Shown: piece after piece, positions 47,151 through 55,397 of the stretch
Layout: each line of letters opens with the position of its first letter
Position numbering within the stretch: position 1 is the stretch's first letter
NCBI GenBank assembly: GCA_029269125.1
Contig: JARHXX010000001.1
Span: forward strand, 1 to 64,000
Length of the DNA stretch: 64,000 nt
Reading direction: 5' to 3'
Source of the DNA: Kiritimatiellaeota bacterium B1221
Lineage (GTDB): Bacteria; Verrucomicrobiota; Kiritimatiellia; SS1-B-03-39; UBA6053
Notes under the pieces: generated by a model
The model's database searches: none
The model's input: the letters and a program-made list of their open reading frames with translations, nothing else
Told to the model about the DNA's origin: nothing
Made by a program: the position numbers and the translations under genes

Positions 47151-50100
47151 TTATTTCTTCGCATCATAGGTCCCATCCAACATTTCACGAACCACGCGTA
47201 TCAGTAATTTGGAACTGAATGGTTTCGATAAAAAGGCCCGGTTTGTATGTTCAAGATCATCATGACTCATAAAATCAGCCGTGTATCCTGAGATATAAAT
47301 ACACTTGATATTCGGATAGTGCAGCACCAACCGCCTGAGCAGATCCGGCCCGCTCATACCGGGCATCACCACATCGGTTATAATCAAATCCAGTTTTTCC
47401 GCATACTTCTCCACCAGCTCCAAGGCCTGCAAGGGCGATTCAGCCGCGAGCACCTGATACCCCTGCTGCTTCAGAAACAAACTTGTAACCGTGAGAATCG
47501 CTTTTTCATCCTCCACCAACAGTATGGTCTCCGTTCCCCCGGGAACCCCTTCAGAAGCCACCCGGGACTCCGACTCCGCCTTCCGGCGTGACAGGGGTAA
47601 ATGAACGTTAAAAGCGCTGCCTTTACCCAGTGCACTCTCAACCTGAATGAATCCTCTGTTCTGCTTCACAATGCCATGTACGGTCGCCAATCCCAAACCC
47701 GTTCCCTCGCCGACTTCTTTGGTCGTATAAAACGGTTCAAAAATACTTTCGATCATTTGTGGACTCAAGCCTTTGCCTGTATCCTCCACCCGCAACCGCA
47801 CATATTCCCCGGGCGCAGCATCCGAGATCAGCGCACACGCTTGCGGATCCACAACCCTTTTGGCTGCCGAAAGCGTGATCGTCCCCACCCCTTCGATCGC
47901 ATCTCTCGCATTCACACAGAGATTGGTCAGGATTTGATCCAGCTGCGACCGGTCCATATACACCGCCAACCCTTCTCGGCTCGGTTTCCATTCCAGCGCA
48001 ATATCCTCACCAATGAGACGCTGTAAAATCTTCAACATGGCCTGCACCGTTTCGTTCAAATCCATTCGTTTCGGTTTCACAATCTGCTTCCGTGCAAAGG
48101 CGAGAAGTTGCCGGGTCAGATCTGCAGAACGTTCGGAAATCTTCCCAATATCATCAAGCCATTCCGCCACCGGGTCATCGGGTTCCACTTTACTTTTACA
48201 GAGCTCCACATACCCCATAATCCCTGTGAGCAGATTATTGAAATCATGTGCAACCCCTCCGGCAAGACGTCCGATCGATTCCAGTTTCTGTGATTGACGC
48301 AGGGTTGCCTCCAGCTTCACTTCATCGCTTTTGTCACGGGCATAGAGATTCAGGTAGCCCCGCTCCAGAATCGGCGTCAGTGTAAGGTCAAAAATGGATT
48401 GATTCATCTCCATATCCATTTTGGTCACCTTGCCCGCTTCAAAGGCTTTTTGAATCATCGGCCGCCACTCCTCAGGAATTTTTTCTCCAATCCTGAGCCC
48501 CGGCTCGGTTAAGAGTGTTAATGCGGCCGGGTTGGCATGGGTGAGAGTCAGGTCCTGAAGAATCCGCAGTACCGGATTGGGATTTTCTTCCGGAAAACGC
48601 GCCCAGTCCGAAATCCGTTCCTCGATCTCTTTGCGTTCTGTTATATCATGCCCAACCCCCAAAACACCTACCAGCTCCCCTTCTGCATCCACCACGGGCG
48701 TTTTGGTAATTTCATACCACACATCCTTCCCTGCAGAAACATGCCTGAGCGGTTCTATAAAAGTGCCGGACTTTAGATTTTGGATGGCAAGACGATCCTG
48801 CTCAGCACAGATCTCCGCCTGCGTTTCCGGAAAAAAATCAGAATCCCTTGACCCGAAAACGTTTTCTATGGGAGTGCCCACCAATTCAGCAAATGGCGCA
48901 TTGCATACTATAAAGACCCCATCCCGGTTCTTCATCCACAACAAATCTGGATTGGCATTGATCACCTGTTCAAGTAAAGTCCGACTGCGTTCAATCTGTT
49001 TTGCCGCCTCTTTCCGTTCCGTAATATCCGTCAATGACCCCACCACTGCAACCACCTTGCCCTCCTCTACCACCGGGGCTTCGCGCACTTCTGCCCAAAA
49101 GGTGTGTCCCTGCTTGTGCAGCAACTCCATTTCATACGTCGGCTGCGGCTTCCCTGTACGAATCGCCCGTTCCGTCCGTTCAGCCCCTATTTGATTTTCA
49201 GGGAGATCCGAAGTTAAATCCCTCCAGTTTACCAACGCCTCTTCAACTTCATACCCCATGATGTTTTTTACCTGCTGACTGATGTACGTCAGCTGCCCCT
49301 CAGGTGTATGCGAATAGAAAACATTGGTACTGTGTTCAATGATTCCTCGAAACCGCTTTTCATTTGCCTCCAGCTCATACTCAGCATTTTTGGCTGCCGT
49401 AATGTCCTGATTGGTGCCTGTAACACGCACCGGCGAATGGCGTTCGTTAAAGATCACTTTACCGAAAGCACGTATATGACGGATCTGGCCATCACCGCGG
49501 ATGATGCGGTATTCATTATCGAATGTTTCTTCTTTTTTCTCCGAAACTAACGGTTTGTTTATCGACTGTATGAGATCCTCCGGATGCACAAAATTTTTCC
49601 AGGTTTGCAAATCCCCGTCAAAATCTTCCCGCTTCATCCCATAAATTTCCAACATCCGGTCGTTCCAAATGAGGTGGCCGCTTTGTATATCCCAGTCCCA
49701 TACCCCGAGCCCGCCCGCCTGGGTCGCCAGTCGAAACCGCTCTTCACTTAATCGCAAAGCCTCCGTTTTCCGAAGGACCATGTATCGTAAACTTCCCGTC
49801 CAAATCCATGCCATCAAACCTCCGAAAAGCAGCGTGACGATAACAACCCCGTAAACACGCCAATCCTGATAAAAAGGCTTATTTTGTTTAATGGAGATCC
49901 AATGGGAATAGATCTGTTTCCGATCCGTATCCGATATCGACTCCAGCCCCTTTTCCAGAATTCCCTGAAGAAGCGGCCAGTCTTTACGGCTGGCAAAACG
50001 AAGCTCCCAGACATGATCCTCCAGCACTTGGCCGACCTGAAGATTGGTAATCCCATGTCGCTCTATCACGTGACTGGCCACCGCAAGGTCCGTTAGCATT

Positions 50101-50705
50101 GAATCGATTTGCCCCGTGGATACCGCCATCAATCCTTCTTTGTGGTCACGCACACACACAACCTCAACTTCCGGATAATGCTTTTCCAGGTAATTTCCGG
50201 ACGCATCCCCTTCGACCACCGCCACCTGCCACCCTTCGCCTGTCTTGGAGAGCGCAGAGAACTTATGATCATTGCGGGTGAACAGCACAGAAGGAATTTT
50301 AAAATACGGCTCTGTAAACCGAAGATAGGCTTCCCGGTCAGGAGTGTTGTGAATATTTCCCACCACATCAACTTCACCCGCACGGGCCATTTCTAAAATT
50401 TCATTCCACGAATGACAATGCACCATTTCAAATCGAAATCCAAGCTGATGCTCTAAACGCTGCAGATAGTCTAGGGTTATCCCGTGGTAGCGGCCATCCT
50501 CCCCACGAAAACTCACAGGGGCATAACTTGGAGAGGGTGCAAAACGAATACGCCCATCATGTGCTTGAAGCCATGCCCTTTCCTCCTGTGTGAGCAAATC
50601 CTTTTCCGGAGGGCCCCGCCTGCCTGCCGGCACATCATGCGCCAGCAAAAAACCCATCACAAACCATCCAACCAAAATTTGGAATTGCCAACCCCTCATC
50701 GGCAA
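47151..50705 (-). CDS. Hybrid sensor histidine kinase with periplasmic solute-binding sensor and PAS domains
   Basis: 1184 residues. An N-terminal hydrophobic segment is followed by a bacterial solute-binding family 3 domain (about 40-275: IRFAPSPSYAPVSFRGEDGR, GEVDVVGNIHNTPDRE), so the ligand is likely a small amine or amino acid. A membrane helix lies near 285-305. Three to four PAS domains follow (about 315-810), the first with GVWDWDIQSGHLIWNDRML. The DHp carries His820 (GVAHDFNNLLTGIM), the HATPase has VNARDAIEG and DTGKGLSPQM, and the C-terminal receiver has Asp1111 (LIITDVVMPGMSG). No cognate regulator lies beside it. Confidence 0.9.
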   Translation of the reverse strand: MPMRGWQFQILVGWFVMGFLLAHDVPAGRRGPPEKDLLTQEERAWLQAHDGRIRFAPSPSYAPVSFRGEDGRYHGITLDYLQRLEHQLGFRFEMVHCHSWNEILEMARAGEVDVVGNIHNTPDREAYLRFTEPYFKIPSVLFTRNDHKFSALSKTGEGWQVAVVEGDASGNYLEKHYPEVEVVCVRDHKEGLMAVSTGQIDSMLTDLAVASHVIERHGITNLQVGQVLEDHVWELRFASRKDWPLLQGILEKGLESISDTDRKQIYSHWISIKQNKPFYQDWRVYGVVIVTLLFGGLMAWIWTGSLRYMVLRKTEALRLSEERFRLATQAGGLGVWDWDIQSGHLIWNDRMLEIYGMKREDFDGDLQTWKNFVHPEDLIQSINKPLVSEKKEETFDNEYRIIRGDGQIRHIRAFGKVIFNERHSPVRVTGTNQDITAAKNAEYELEANEKRFRGIIEHSTNVFYSHTPEGQLTYISQQVKNIMGYEVEEALVNWRDLTSDLPENQIGAERTERAIRTGKPQPTYEMELLHKQGHTFWAEVREAPVVEEGKVVAVVGSLTDITERKEAAKQIERSRTLLEQVINANPDLLWMKNRDGVFIVCNAPFAELVGTPIENVFGSRDSDFFPETQAEICAEQDRLAIQNLKSGTFIEPLRHVSAGKDVWYEITKTPVVDAEGELVGVLGVGHDITERKEIEERISDWARFPEENPNPVLRILQDLTLTHANPAALTLLTEPGLRIGEKIPEEWRPMIQKAFEAGKVTKMDMEMNQSIFDLTLTPILERGYLNLYARDKSDEVKLEATLRQSQKLESIGRLAGGVAHDFNNLLTGIMGYVELCKSKVEPDDPVAEWLDDIGKISERSADLTRQLLAFARKQIVKPKRMDLNETVQAMLKILQRLIGEDIALEWKPSREGLAVYMDRSQLDQILTNLCVNARDAIEGVGTITLSAAKRVVDPQACALISDAAPGEYVRLRVEDTGKGLSPQMIESIFEPFYTTKEVGEGTGLGLATVHGIVKQNRGFIQVESALGKGSAFNVHLPLSRRKAESESRVASEGVPGGTETILLVEDEKAILTVTSLFLKQQGYQVLAAESPLQALELVEKYAEKLDLIITDVVMPGMSGPDLLRRLVLHYPNIKCIYISGYTADFMSHDDLEHTNRAFLSKPFSSKLLIRVVREMLDGTYDAKK

Positions 50706-50930
50706 CCAGCTCTCACAAGCTTTCGAATGAGCGGAGAGACCTTTGGCTTCATTTGCAGATACCTATCCATATTTTAGTTATGCGGAAATTGTACAGATAA
50801 GAATTCATAAGTATTTAGAAACAATGTTGAAAATCTCTTTCACGAAAGCCCTTGCCGACACCTCTTGCTCCTGCACCAACTCTAAATCAAGGAATAAATA
50901 CGTTTTTAAGGTTGTTAAATAACCCCTTCC

Positions 50931-51386
50931 TCACGCTTTCAAATTTTGTTCAAAAAACCGGGCATGCGCCTGCGTGCGAATACGCTCCGCCTGCCACAAC
51001 TCCGCCTCCACATCGTAAAGTGTTCGATAACGACCTGAGACCCAAACCCGAATGCGGGCAGGAACCCCGACCTCGACCGAAGCCCGATAACGCAATTTTA
51101 ATTCACAGGTTGCCGCATAAACTCCAATTCCCATCAAGGCACAGGTCATCGCCTGATCGATCAGAAATGACTGCAACCCACCATGCACCATACCGTTAAA
51201 ACTGGTCATTTCATTCGTGAAATCCAGTTCCGCCAATAATACCTGATCACTCTCCAGACTGAAATTCAACTTAAACACCGGATGCAGGTACGCCATACAA
51301 TGCCCATGCCCCCGTTGTCGAAGCGTCTCCAAACGAAGCAGGTTTTGATTGGGGAAACCACGTTTTGAATCCTCGGCCGTCTCCAT
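50931..51386 (-). CDS. Hotdog-fold thioesterase, PaaI/YiiD-like
   Basis: 151 residues with one hotdog domain. The core motif is TSFNGMVHGGLQSFLIDQAM, with the Asn, HGG and acidic Asp typical of acyl-CoA thioesterases of the PaaI group. The first 35 residues are polar. It shares one base with the stop of the regulator gene upstream (TGATG), so it is probably produced together with it and under its control. Acyl-CoA substrate unknown. Confidence 0.85.
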   Translation of the reverse strand: METAEDSKRGFPNQNLLRLETLRQRGHGHCMAYLHPVFKLNFSLESDQVLLAELDFTNEMTSFNGMVHGGLQSFLIDQAMTCALMGIGVYAATCELKLRYRASVEVGVPARIRVWVSGRYRTLYDVEAELWQAERIRTQAHARFFEQNLKA

Positions 51387-52051
51387 CAGGACCCCTCCTG
51401 CAGATAATCCAAGGTGCGGCCCAGACTCAACCCGCCGGAAACCAGCACCTCAATATTGTTTTTTGAGAGCAATGATAACGCTTCCGGTCCGAAACGGCCC
51501 GCCACCACTTTAACGACTTCATTGTTTTTCAGCAATTCCACCGCCAACTTTGCGGCATTCTTTTTCACCCCGAAACCGGGATTCGCAACCAGCCATGGAA
51601 CCCCTCCCCCTTCCGGCACCAACACAAAGGAGGGTGTCCTGCCAAACATCCGCTCAACCGCAGAATCAGGCAGGACGTTTTCGCACGCCACCGCCAGACA
51701 AGAGCCCTCCACCTTTTTAACCAAACGCTTGGCTGTACCTTTCCGAATAACCGACGTTTCCAGTAACAAATCGTCGCCTGCATCAATCGATAAAGGCACT
51801 TTTCGCTCAATGCCCAACGCGATCCCCCGCCGCGCCCTCTCCAACATACGTCCAGCCGTACTTTTGGACACGCCCATTTTGTCTGCGGCCTCTTGAAGAT
51901 GATACCCCCGGCCATCCACCCACCGCATCATTTCAAAATCCTCAATCGCAACTTCCACCACAGACGACTGGTCTGCAGTCAAGCCTGCCGGCACATAGAT
52001 CACCGGAGACGGCAACCTTTCCATTTTTCGTGTTTTTGGGGGACGGGCCAT
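51386..52051 (-). CDS. DUF134 (UPF0251) regulator fused to a NifX-type cofactor-binding domain
   Basis: 221 residues. The N-terminal DUF134 domain has IYVPAGLTADQ, EVAIEDFEMMRWVDGRGYH and a helix-turn-helix YHLQEAADKMGVSKSTAGRM at about 50-70. From about residue 100 a domain of the NifX/NifB-C/dinitrogenase-cofactor family follows (KKVEGSCLAVACEN, ERMFGRTPSFVLV, VVAGRFGPEALSLL, NIEVLVSGGLSLG). Fusions of this kind suggest a metal-cluster or cofactor-sensing transcription factor. AGGAG precedes the start. Just upstream is a promoter whose spacer is a palindrome, consistent with autoregulation. Confidence 0.85.
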   Translation of the reverse strand: MARPPKTRKMERLPSPVIYVPAGLTADQSSVVEVAIEDFEMMRWVDGRGYHLQEAADKMGVSKSTAGRMLERARRGIALGIERKVPLSIDAGDDLLLETSVIRKGTAKRLVKKVEGSCLAVACENVLPDSAVERMFGRTPSFVLVPEGGGVPWLVANPGFGVKKNAAKLAVELLKNNEVVKVVAGRFGPEALSLLSKNNIEVLVSGGLSLGRTLDYLQEGS

Positions 52052-52097
52052 GATCAGTTTCTCCTTTTACCTTACGTCTGTTTTTAAACGCTCCGTC

Positions 52098-52127
52098 ATA
52101 TTATGGGATTATTCCCATAACCGTCAA
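52098..52127 (-). promoter_or_regulatory. Promoter with operator-like palindrome before the DUF134 gene
   Basis: On the minus strand: -35 TTGACG (52122-52127), 18-base spacer, -10 TAATAT (52098-52103). The near-perfect palindrome TTATGGGAATAATCCCATAA (52101-52120, 7-bp arms) fills the spacer and touches the -10. The predicted start would give a leader of about 40 bases. A repressor or activator bound here would control the regulator-thioesterase transcript, and might also affect the divergent apgM gene. Confidence 0.7.
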
Positions 52128-52243
52128 GTATCTATGCATAAAATTCATGTGTATAAAAGCGCTGGGCCTCCCCTACGATTTAAAGTGGACCTCTTCGCCT
52201 TCCCCTGTTAAGGAAACTCAACTTTAAAAAAGAAGGACGCTTT

Positions 52244-53434
52244 ATGAAAACGGTTGTGTTGATTGGTGATGGTATGGGTGATTGGCCCTGCCCGATTTTA
52301 GATGGAAAAACCCCGCTACAGGCTGCTGTGGCTCCAAATATGCGGAAAATTGCGGCCGCGGGGAAGTTATATCTGGCCGACACCGTCCCGCCCGGACTGC
52401 CTCCCGGCTCTGATGTCGCCAACTTGGGTCTGCTGGGCTATGATGCCCGCGAATTTTATACCGGACGTGCCCCTATTGAAGCCGCCGGTGCCCACCTGCC
52501 TTTAAAAGAAACAGACGTGGCTTTACGCTGCAACCTGGTCCATATCGCCGACAACAAAATGGTAGACTATTCTTCCGGGCACATTTCCACTGAAGATGCC
52601 GCCCCCATGATTGCCACCCTGCAGGAAAAACTGGGGCGCCCCGGCCTGAGTTTTAATACCGGCGTGCAATATCGCCACCTGGTCATTTGGGATGGCGGCC
52701 CCACCGACCCGGTCACGCAACCACCCCATGACATTTTAACTCAGGATATTGACAAATACCTTCCCCACCGGGGCCGCGCACAGGAACTGCTGGATCTGAT
52801 GGAAGCGTCCAAAGAAATTTTGGCCAACCATCCTGTCAATATCGCCCGCAAAGAACGGGGAGAAGTGCCGGTCACCCAAATTTGGTTATGGGGGCAGGGG
52901 CCCGCGCTTAAAATTCCCACTTATCAGGAACTCTACAACTTAACCGGCACCATTATTACCGCGGTGGATCTGGTGCGCGGCCTCGGGGTGCTCGCCGGTC
53001 TGGACACCCCCGAAGTTCCCGGTGCCACCGGCTGGGTCGACACCAACTACCAGGGCAAAGTCGACTATGCCCTCAAAGCCCTGGAGACCCAGGACTTTGT
53101 TTATGTGCATGTGGAGGCCCCCGATGAATGCGGACATGTAGGCGATGCAAAACTCAAAACCCAAGCCATTTCTGATTTTGATGCCAAAGTGGTCGAACCC
53201 ATCTGGCAAGCACTGGAAACAGCGGGAGCCCCCTACCGTCTGTTGGTCACCATGGATCACAGAACACCTGTCGAAATCCGTGGGCATTCCGCAGAACCCG
53301 TTCCTTTGGCCACCCTCGAAGGCCCGGTCGGAGCCGTCACCGAAGAATGCGATTTCGATGAATTTATCCACAATGGCAATATCGATATCCGCACCTTCGA
53401 ATGGATCCCGACCTGGTTGCGCGGAGAAGCATGA
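52244..53434 (+). CDS. apgM: Cofactor-independent phosphoglycerate mutase, archaeal type
   Basis: Interconverts 3- and 2-phosphoglycerate without 2,3-BPG. 396 residues, with the alkaline-phosphatase-like metal and serine motifs: VVLIGDGMGDWP (Asp9), PPGSDVANLGLLGYD (nucleophile Ser56), HVEAPDECGHVGD, TMDHRTPVEIRGHS. Length is about 100 residues shorter than the GpmI type. First gene of a coupled three-gene unit; its stop overlaps the next start by four bases. Confidence 0.92.
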   Translation: MKTVVLIGDGMGDWPCPILDGKTPLQAAVAPNMRKIAAAGKLYLADTVPPGLPPGSDVANLGLLGYDAREFYTGRAPIEAAGAHLPLKETDVALRCNLVHIADNKMVDYSSGHISTEDAAPMIATLQEKLGRPGLSFNTGVQYRHLVIWDGGPTDPVTQPPHDILTQDIDKYLPHRGRAQELLDLMEASKEILANHPVNIARKERGEVPVTQIWLWGQGPALKIPTYQELYNLTGTIITAVDLVRGLGVLAGLDTPEVPGATGWVDTNYQGKVDYALKALETQDFVYVHVEAPDECGHVGDAKLKTQAISDFDAKVVEPIWQALETAGAPYRLLVTMDHRTPVEIRGHSAEPVPLATLEGPVGAVTEECDFDEFIHNGNIDIRTFEWIPTWLRGEA

Positions 53435-54528
53435 GCGAAGTTGAATTCCCTCCTGATATCAAAGCCGGACTTTGCCATGACTGGCTGACCGGAATGCGCG
53501 GGGGCGAACGGGTGCTGGAATTGCTCGCAGATGCATTTCCCGATGCCCCGATTTTCACCCTGATTCATAAACATGGTGCGGTTTCCGACCGAATTGAGTC
53601 CCACCCTGTTCACAGCAGTCCCCTGCAGAAAATCCCCGGTATTTATGACCACTACCGTATTTTTCTGCCGGTGATGCCCATGATGGTTCGCGCCTGGAAA
53701 CCTTCCGCTGATCTGGATGTGGTAATCAGCACCAGCCACTGCGTGGCCAAGAGTATTAAAACCCAGCCCGGCACCCGCCATGTCTGCTATTGTTTCACTC
53801 CCATGCGCTACGCCTGGCTGTTTCACGAGGACTACTTCCCCCACCCGATCAAACGCATCCTGCTGAAACCGGTATTGGCCACGCTCAGAATTTGGGATAA
53901 AAACACCGCCCACCGGGTGGACCGCTTCGTCGCCATCTCCGAACATGTCCGCAAACGCATCAAAGAATTTTACGGACGCGATGCGGATGTGGTCTATCCC
54001 CCGGCGGACACCGATTACTTCCACCCCGGCACGGGCCCCCGCGAAGAGTATGACTTTCTCATCAGTGCCATGGTGCCTTACAAAAAGGTCGACCTTGCCA
54101 TCCGCGCCTACACCGCCAGCGGGTATCCGCTTAAAGTGATGGGCACCGGATCCGGTTTGGCGGACCTGCAAAAAATCGCCGGACCCAACATCGAATTTCT
54201 CGGACGCCAACCGGATGAAACCCTGCGCGAACACTACCAAAAGTGTCGGTTTTTAATTTTTCCCGGTGAAGAGGATTACGGCATTGTCCCGGTGGAGGCC
54301 ATGGCCTGCGGCACTCCCGTCATCGCCTACGGACGCGGGGGCGTCACTGAAACGGTGATTGCCGGAGAAAGCGGCATGTTTTTTGATCCGCAAACCCCGG
54401 AAGCCTTAAACAAAACCCTCGAACAAGCTGCCGAAAAGGACTGGGACCGCGAACAGATTCGCCAGCGGGCTGAACAGTTTGATGTCCCCCATTTTCTGGA
54501 AGGCATCGCCCGGGTTCTCCGTACATGA
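53431..54528 (+). CDS. Glycosyltransferase, GT4 family (mannosyltransferase-like)
   Basis: 365-residue GT-B enzyme. N-terminal HDWLTGMRGGERVLELLADA and the CYCFTPMRYAWLF region are typical of WbaZ-like mannosyl/rhamnosyltransferases of O-antigen and exopolysaccharide synthesis; the C-terminal half has IEFLGRQPDETLREHYQKCR and GIVPVEAMACGTPVIAYGRG, the E-x7-E donor site. Start at 53431 chosen because ATGA overlaps the apgM stop; a longer frame to 53401 lies inside apgM. Ends with an ATGA overlap to the transporter gene. Confidence 0.9.
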   Translation: MSEVEFPPDIKAGLCHDWLTGMRGGERVLELLADAFPDAPIFTLIHKHGAVSDRIESHPVHSSPLQKIPGIYDHYRIFLPVMPMMVRAWKPSADLDVVISTSHCVAKSIKTQPGTRHVCYCFTPMRYAWLFHEDYFPHPIKRILLKPVLATLRIWDKNTAHRVDRFVAISEHVRKRIKEFYGRDADVVYPPADTDYFHPGTGPREEYDFLISAMVPYKKVDLAIRAYTASGYPLKVMGTGSGLADLQKIAGPNIEFLGRQPDETLREHYQKCRFLIFPGEEDYGIVPVEAMACGTPVIAYGRGGVTETVIAGESGMFFDPQTPEALNKTLEQAAEKDWDREQIRQRAEQFDVPHFLEGIARVLRT

Positions 54529-55397
54529 ACGAAAGAAAGCTTGGACTGACGCAGGCTTATATTTCGGTCATCCTGATGGGGATCGGCATCACCGTGATTC
54601 AAACTCTGCCCATCCCCGCCCAGACGCTGGTATGGTACCGGGTCGCGATTGCTGCCCCGGGGCTGGCCCTGTATGCCTTACTCTCCAAACAACCTCTGTA
54701 TGTCCCGCGAAATATGAGGAATTCCCTGTTTTGGGCTGCCCTGCTGACGGGAGGACACTGGGTGACTTTGTTTATTTCCATTACCATGAGCACGGTGGCC
54801 ATCGGCATGATCAGCTTTTACTGCTTCCCCGTTTTCACCACTTTGTTTGAAGCCGCCCTGCAAAGACGTAAACCGGCGGCGCGGGATTTAGGGGTCGCCG
54901 CACTGGTTTTGGTGGGGGTAACCTTACTCACTCCCATCACCGGTGCTTCGATTGAATTATTGCCCGGAGTGCTCATTGGCGTTTTTTCCGGGATTCTTTG
55001 GGCCGGAAGAATGGTGGTGATCCGTCATCGCCTGAAAGAAATTTCCGGATTGGCCACCATGTTCTGGTCCATGGTGGTGATGATGGTATTCCTGAGCCCC
55101 TTTCTTATCCAGGCGCCCCCACCCTGGCAATGGGAGGGATCGGTCATCCGCGGAGTGCTTTTTCTCGGATTGTTTGTCACCGCATTTTGTCACACCCTGC
55201 TGCTCTCCAGCCTGCGCCATATCTCCGCCACCCTGGTGGGACAAATCTCCCCCATTCAAATCGTATCCGCGTCCCTCGCGGGCTGGCTTTTTCTGAAGGA
55301 GCCCCTCACCCTCCGCATCCTTGCGGGCGGATTGTTAATTGCCTGCACCGGATTTGTGGTCGCCAGGTTCTTTAAAGAACCCTCTGTAGATCCTTAA
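54525..55397 (+). CDS. EamA-family (drug/metabolite transporter superfamily) membrane protein
   Basis: 290 residues, about ten transmembrane helices forming two EamA repeats (roughly 5-135 and 145-285). The C-terminal repeat ends in QISPIQIVSASLAGWLFLKE, the usual end of an EamA repeat. Likely exports or imports a small metabolite; the substrate cannot be inferred. Coupled by ATGA to the glycosyltransferase. Its stop overlaps the stop of the convergent PEP-CTERM gene, so there is no room for a terminator. Confidence 0.88.
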   Translation: MNERKLGLTQAYISVILMGIGITVIQTLPIPAQTLVWYRVAIAAPGLALYALLSKQPLYVPRNMRNSLFWAALLTGGHWVTLFISITMSTVAIGMISFYCFPVFTTLFEAALQRRKPAARDLGVAALVLVGVTLLTPITGASIELLPGVLIGVFSGILWAGRMVVIRHRLKEISGLATMFWSMVVMMVFLSPFLIQAPPPWQWEGSVIRGVLFLGLFVTAFCHTLLLSSLRHISATLVGQISPIQIVSASLAGWLFLKEPLTLRILAGGLLIACTGFVVARFFKEPSVDP

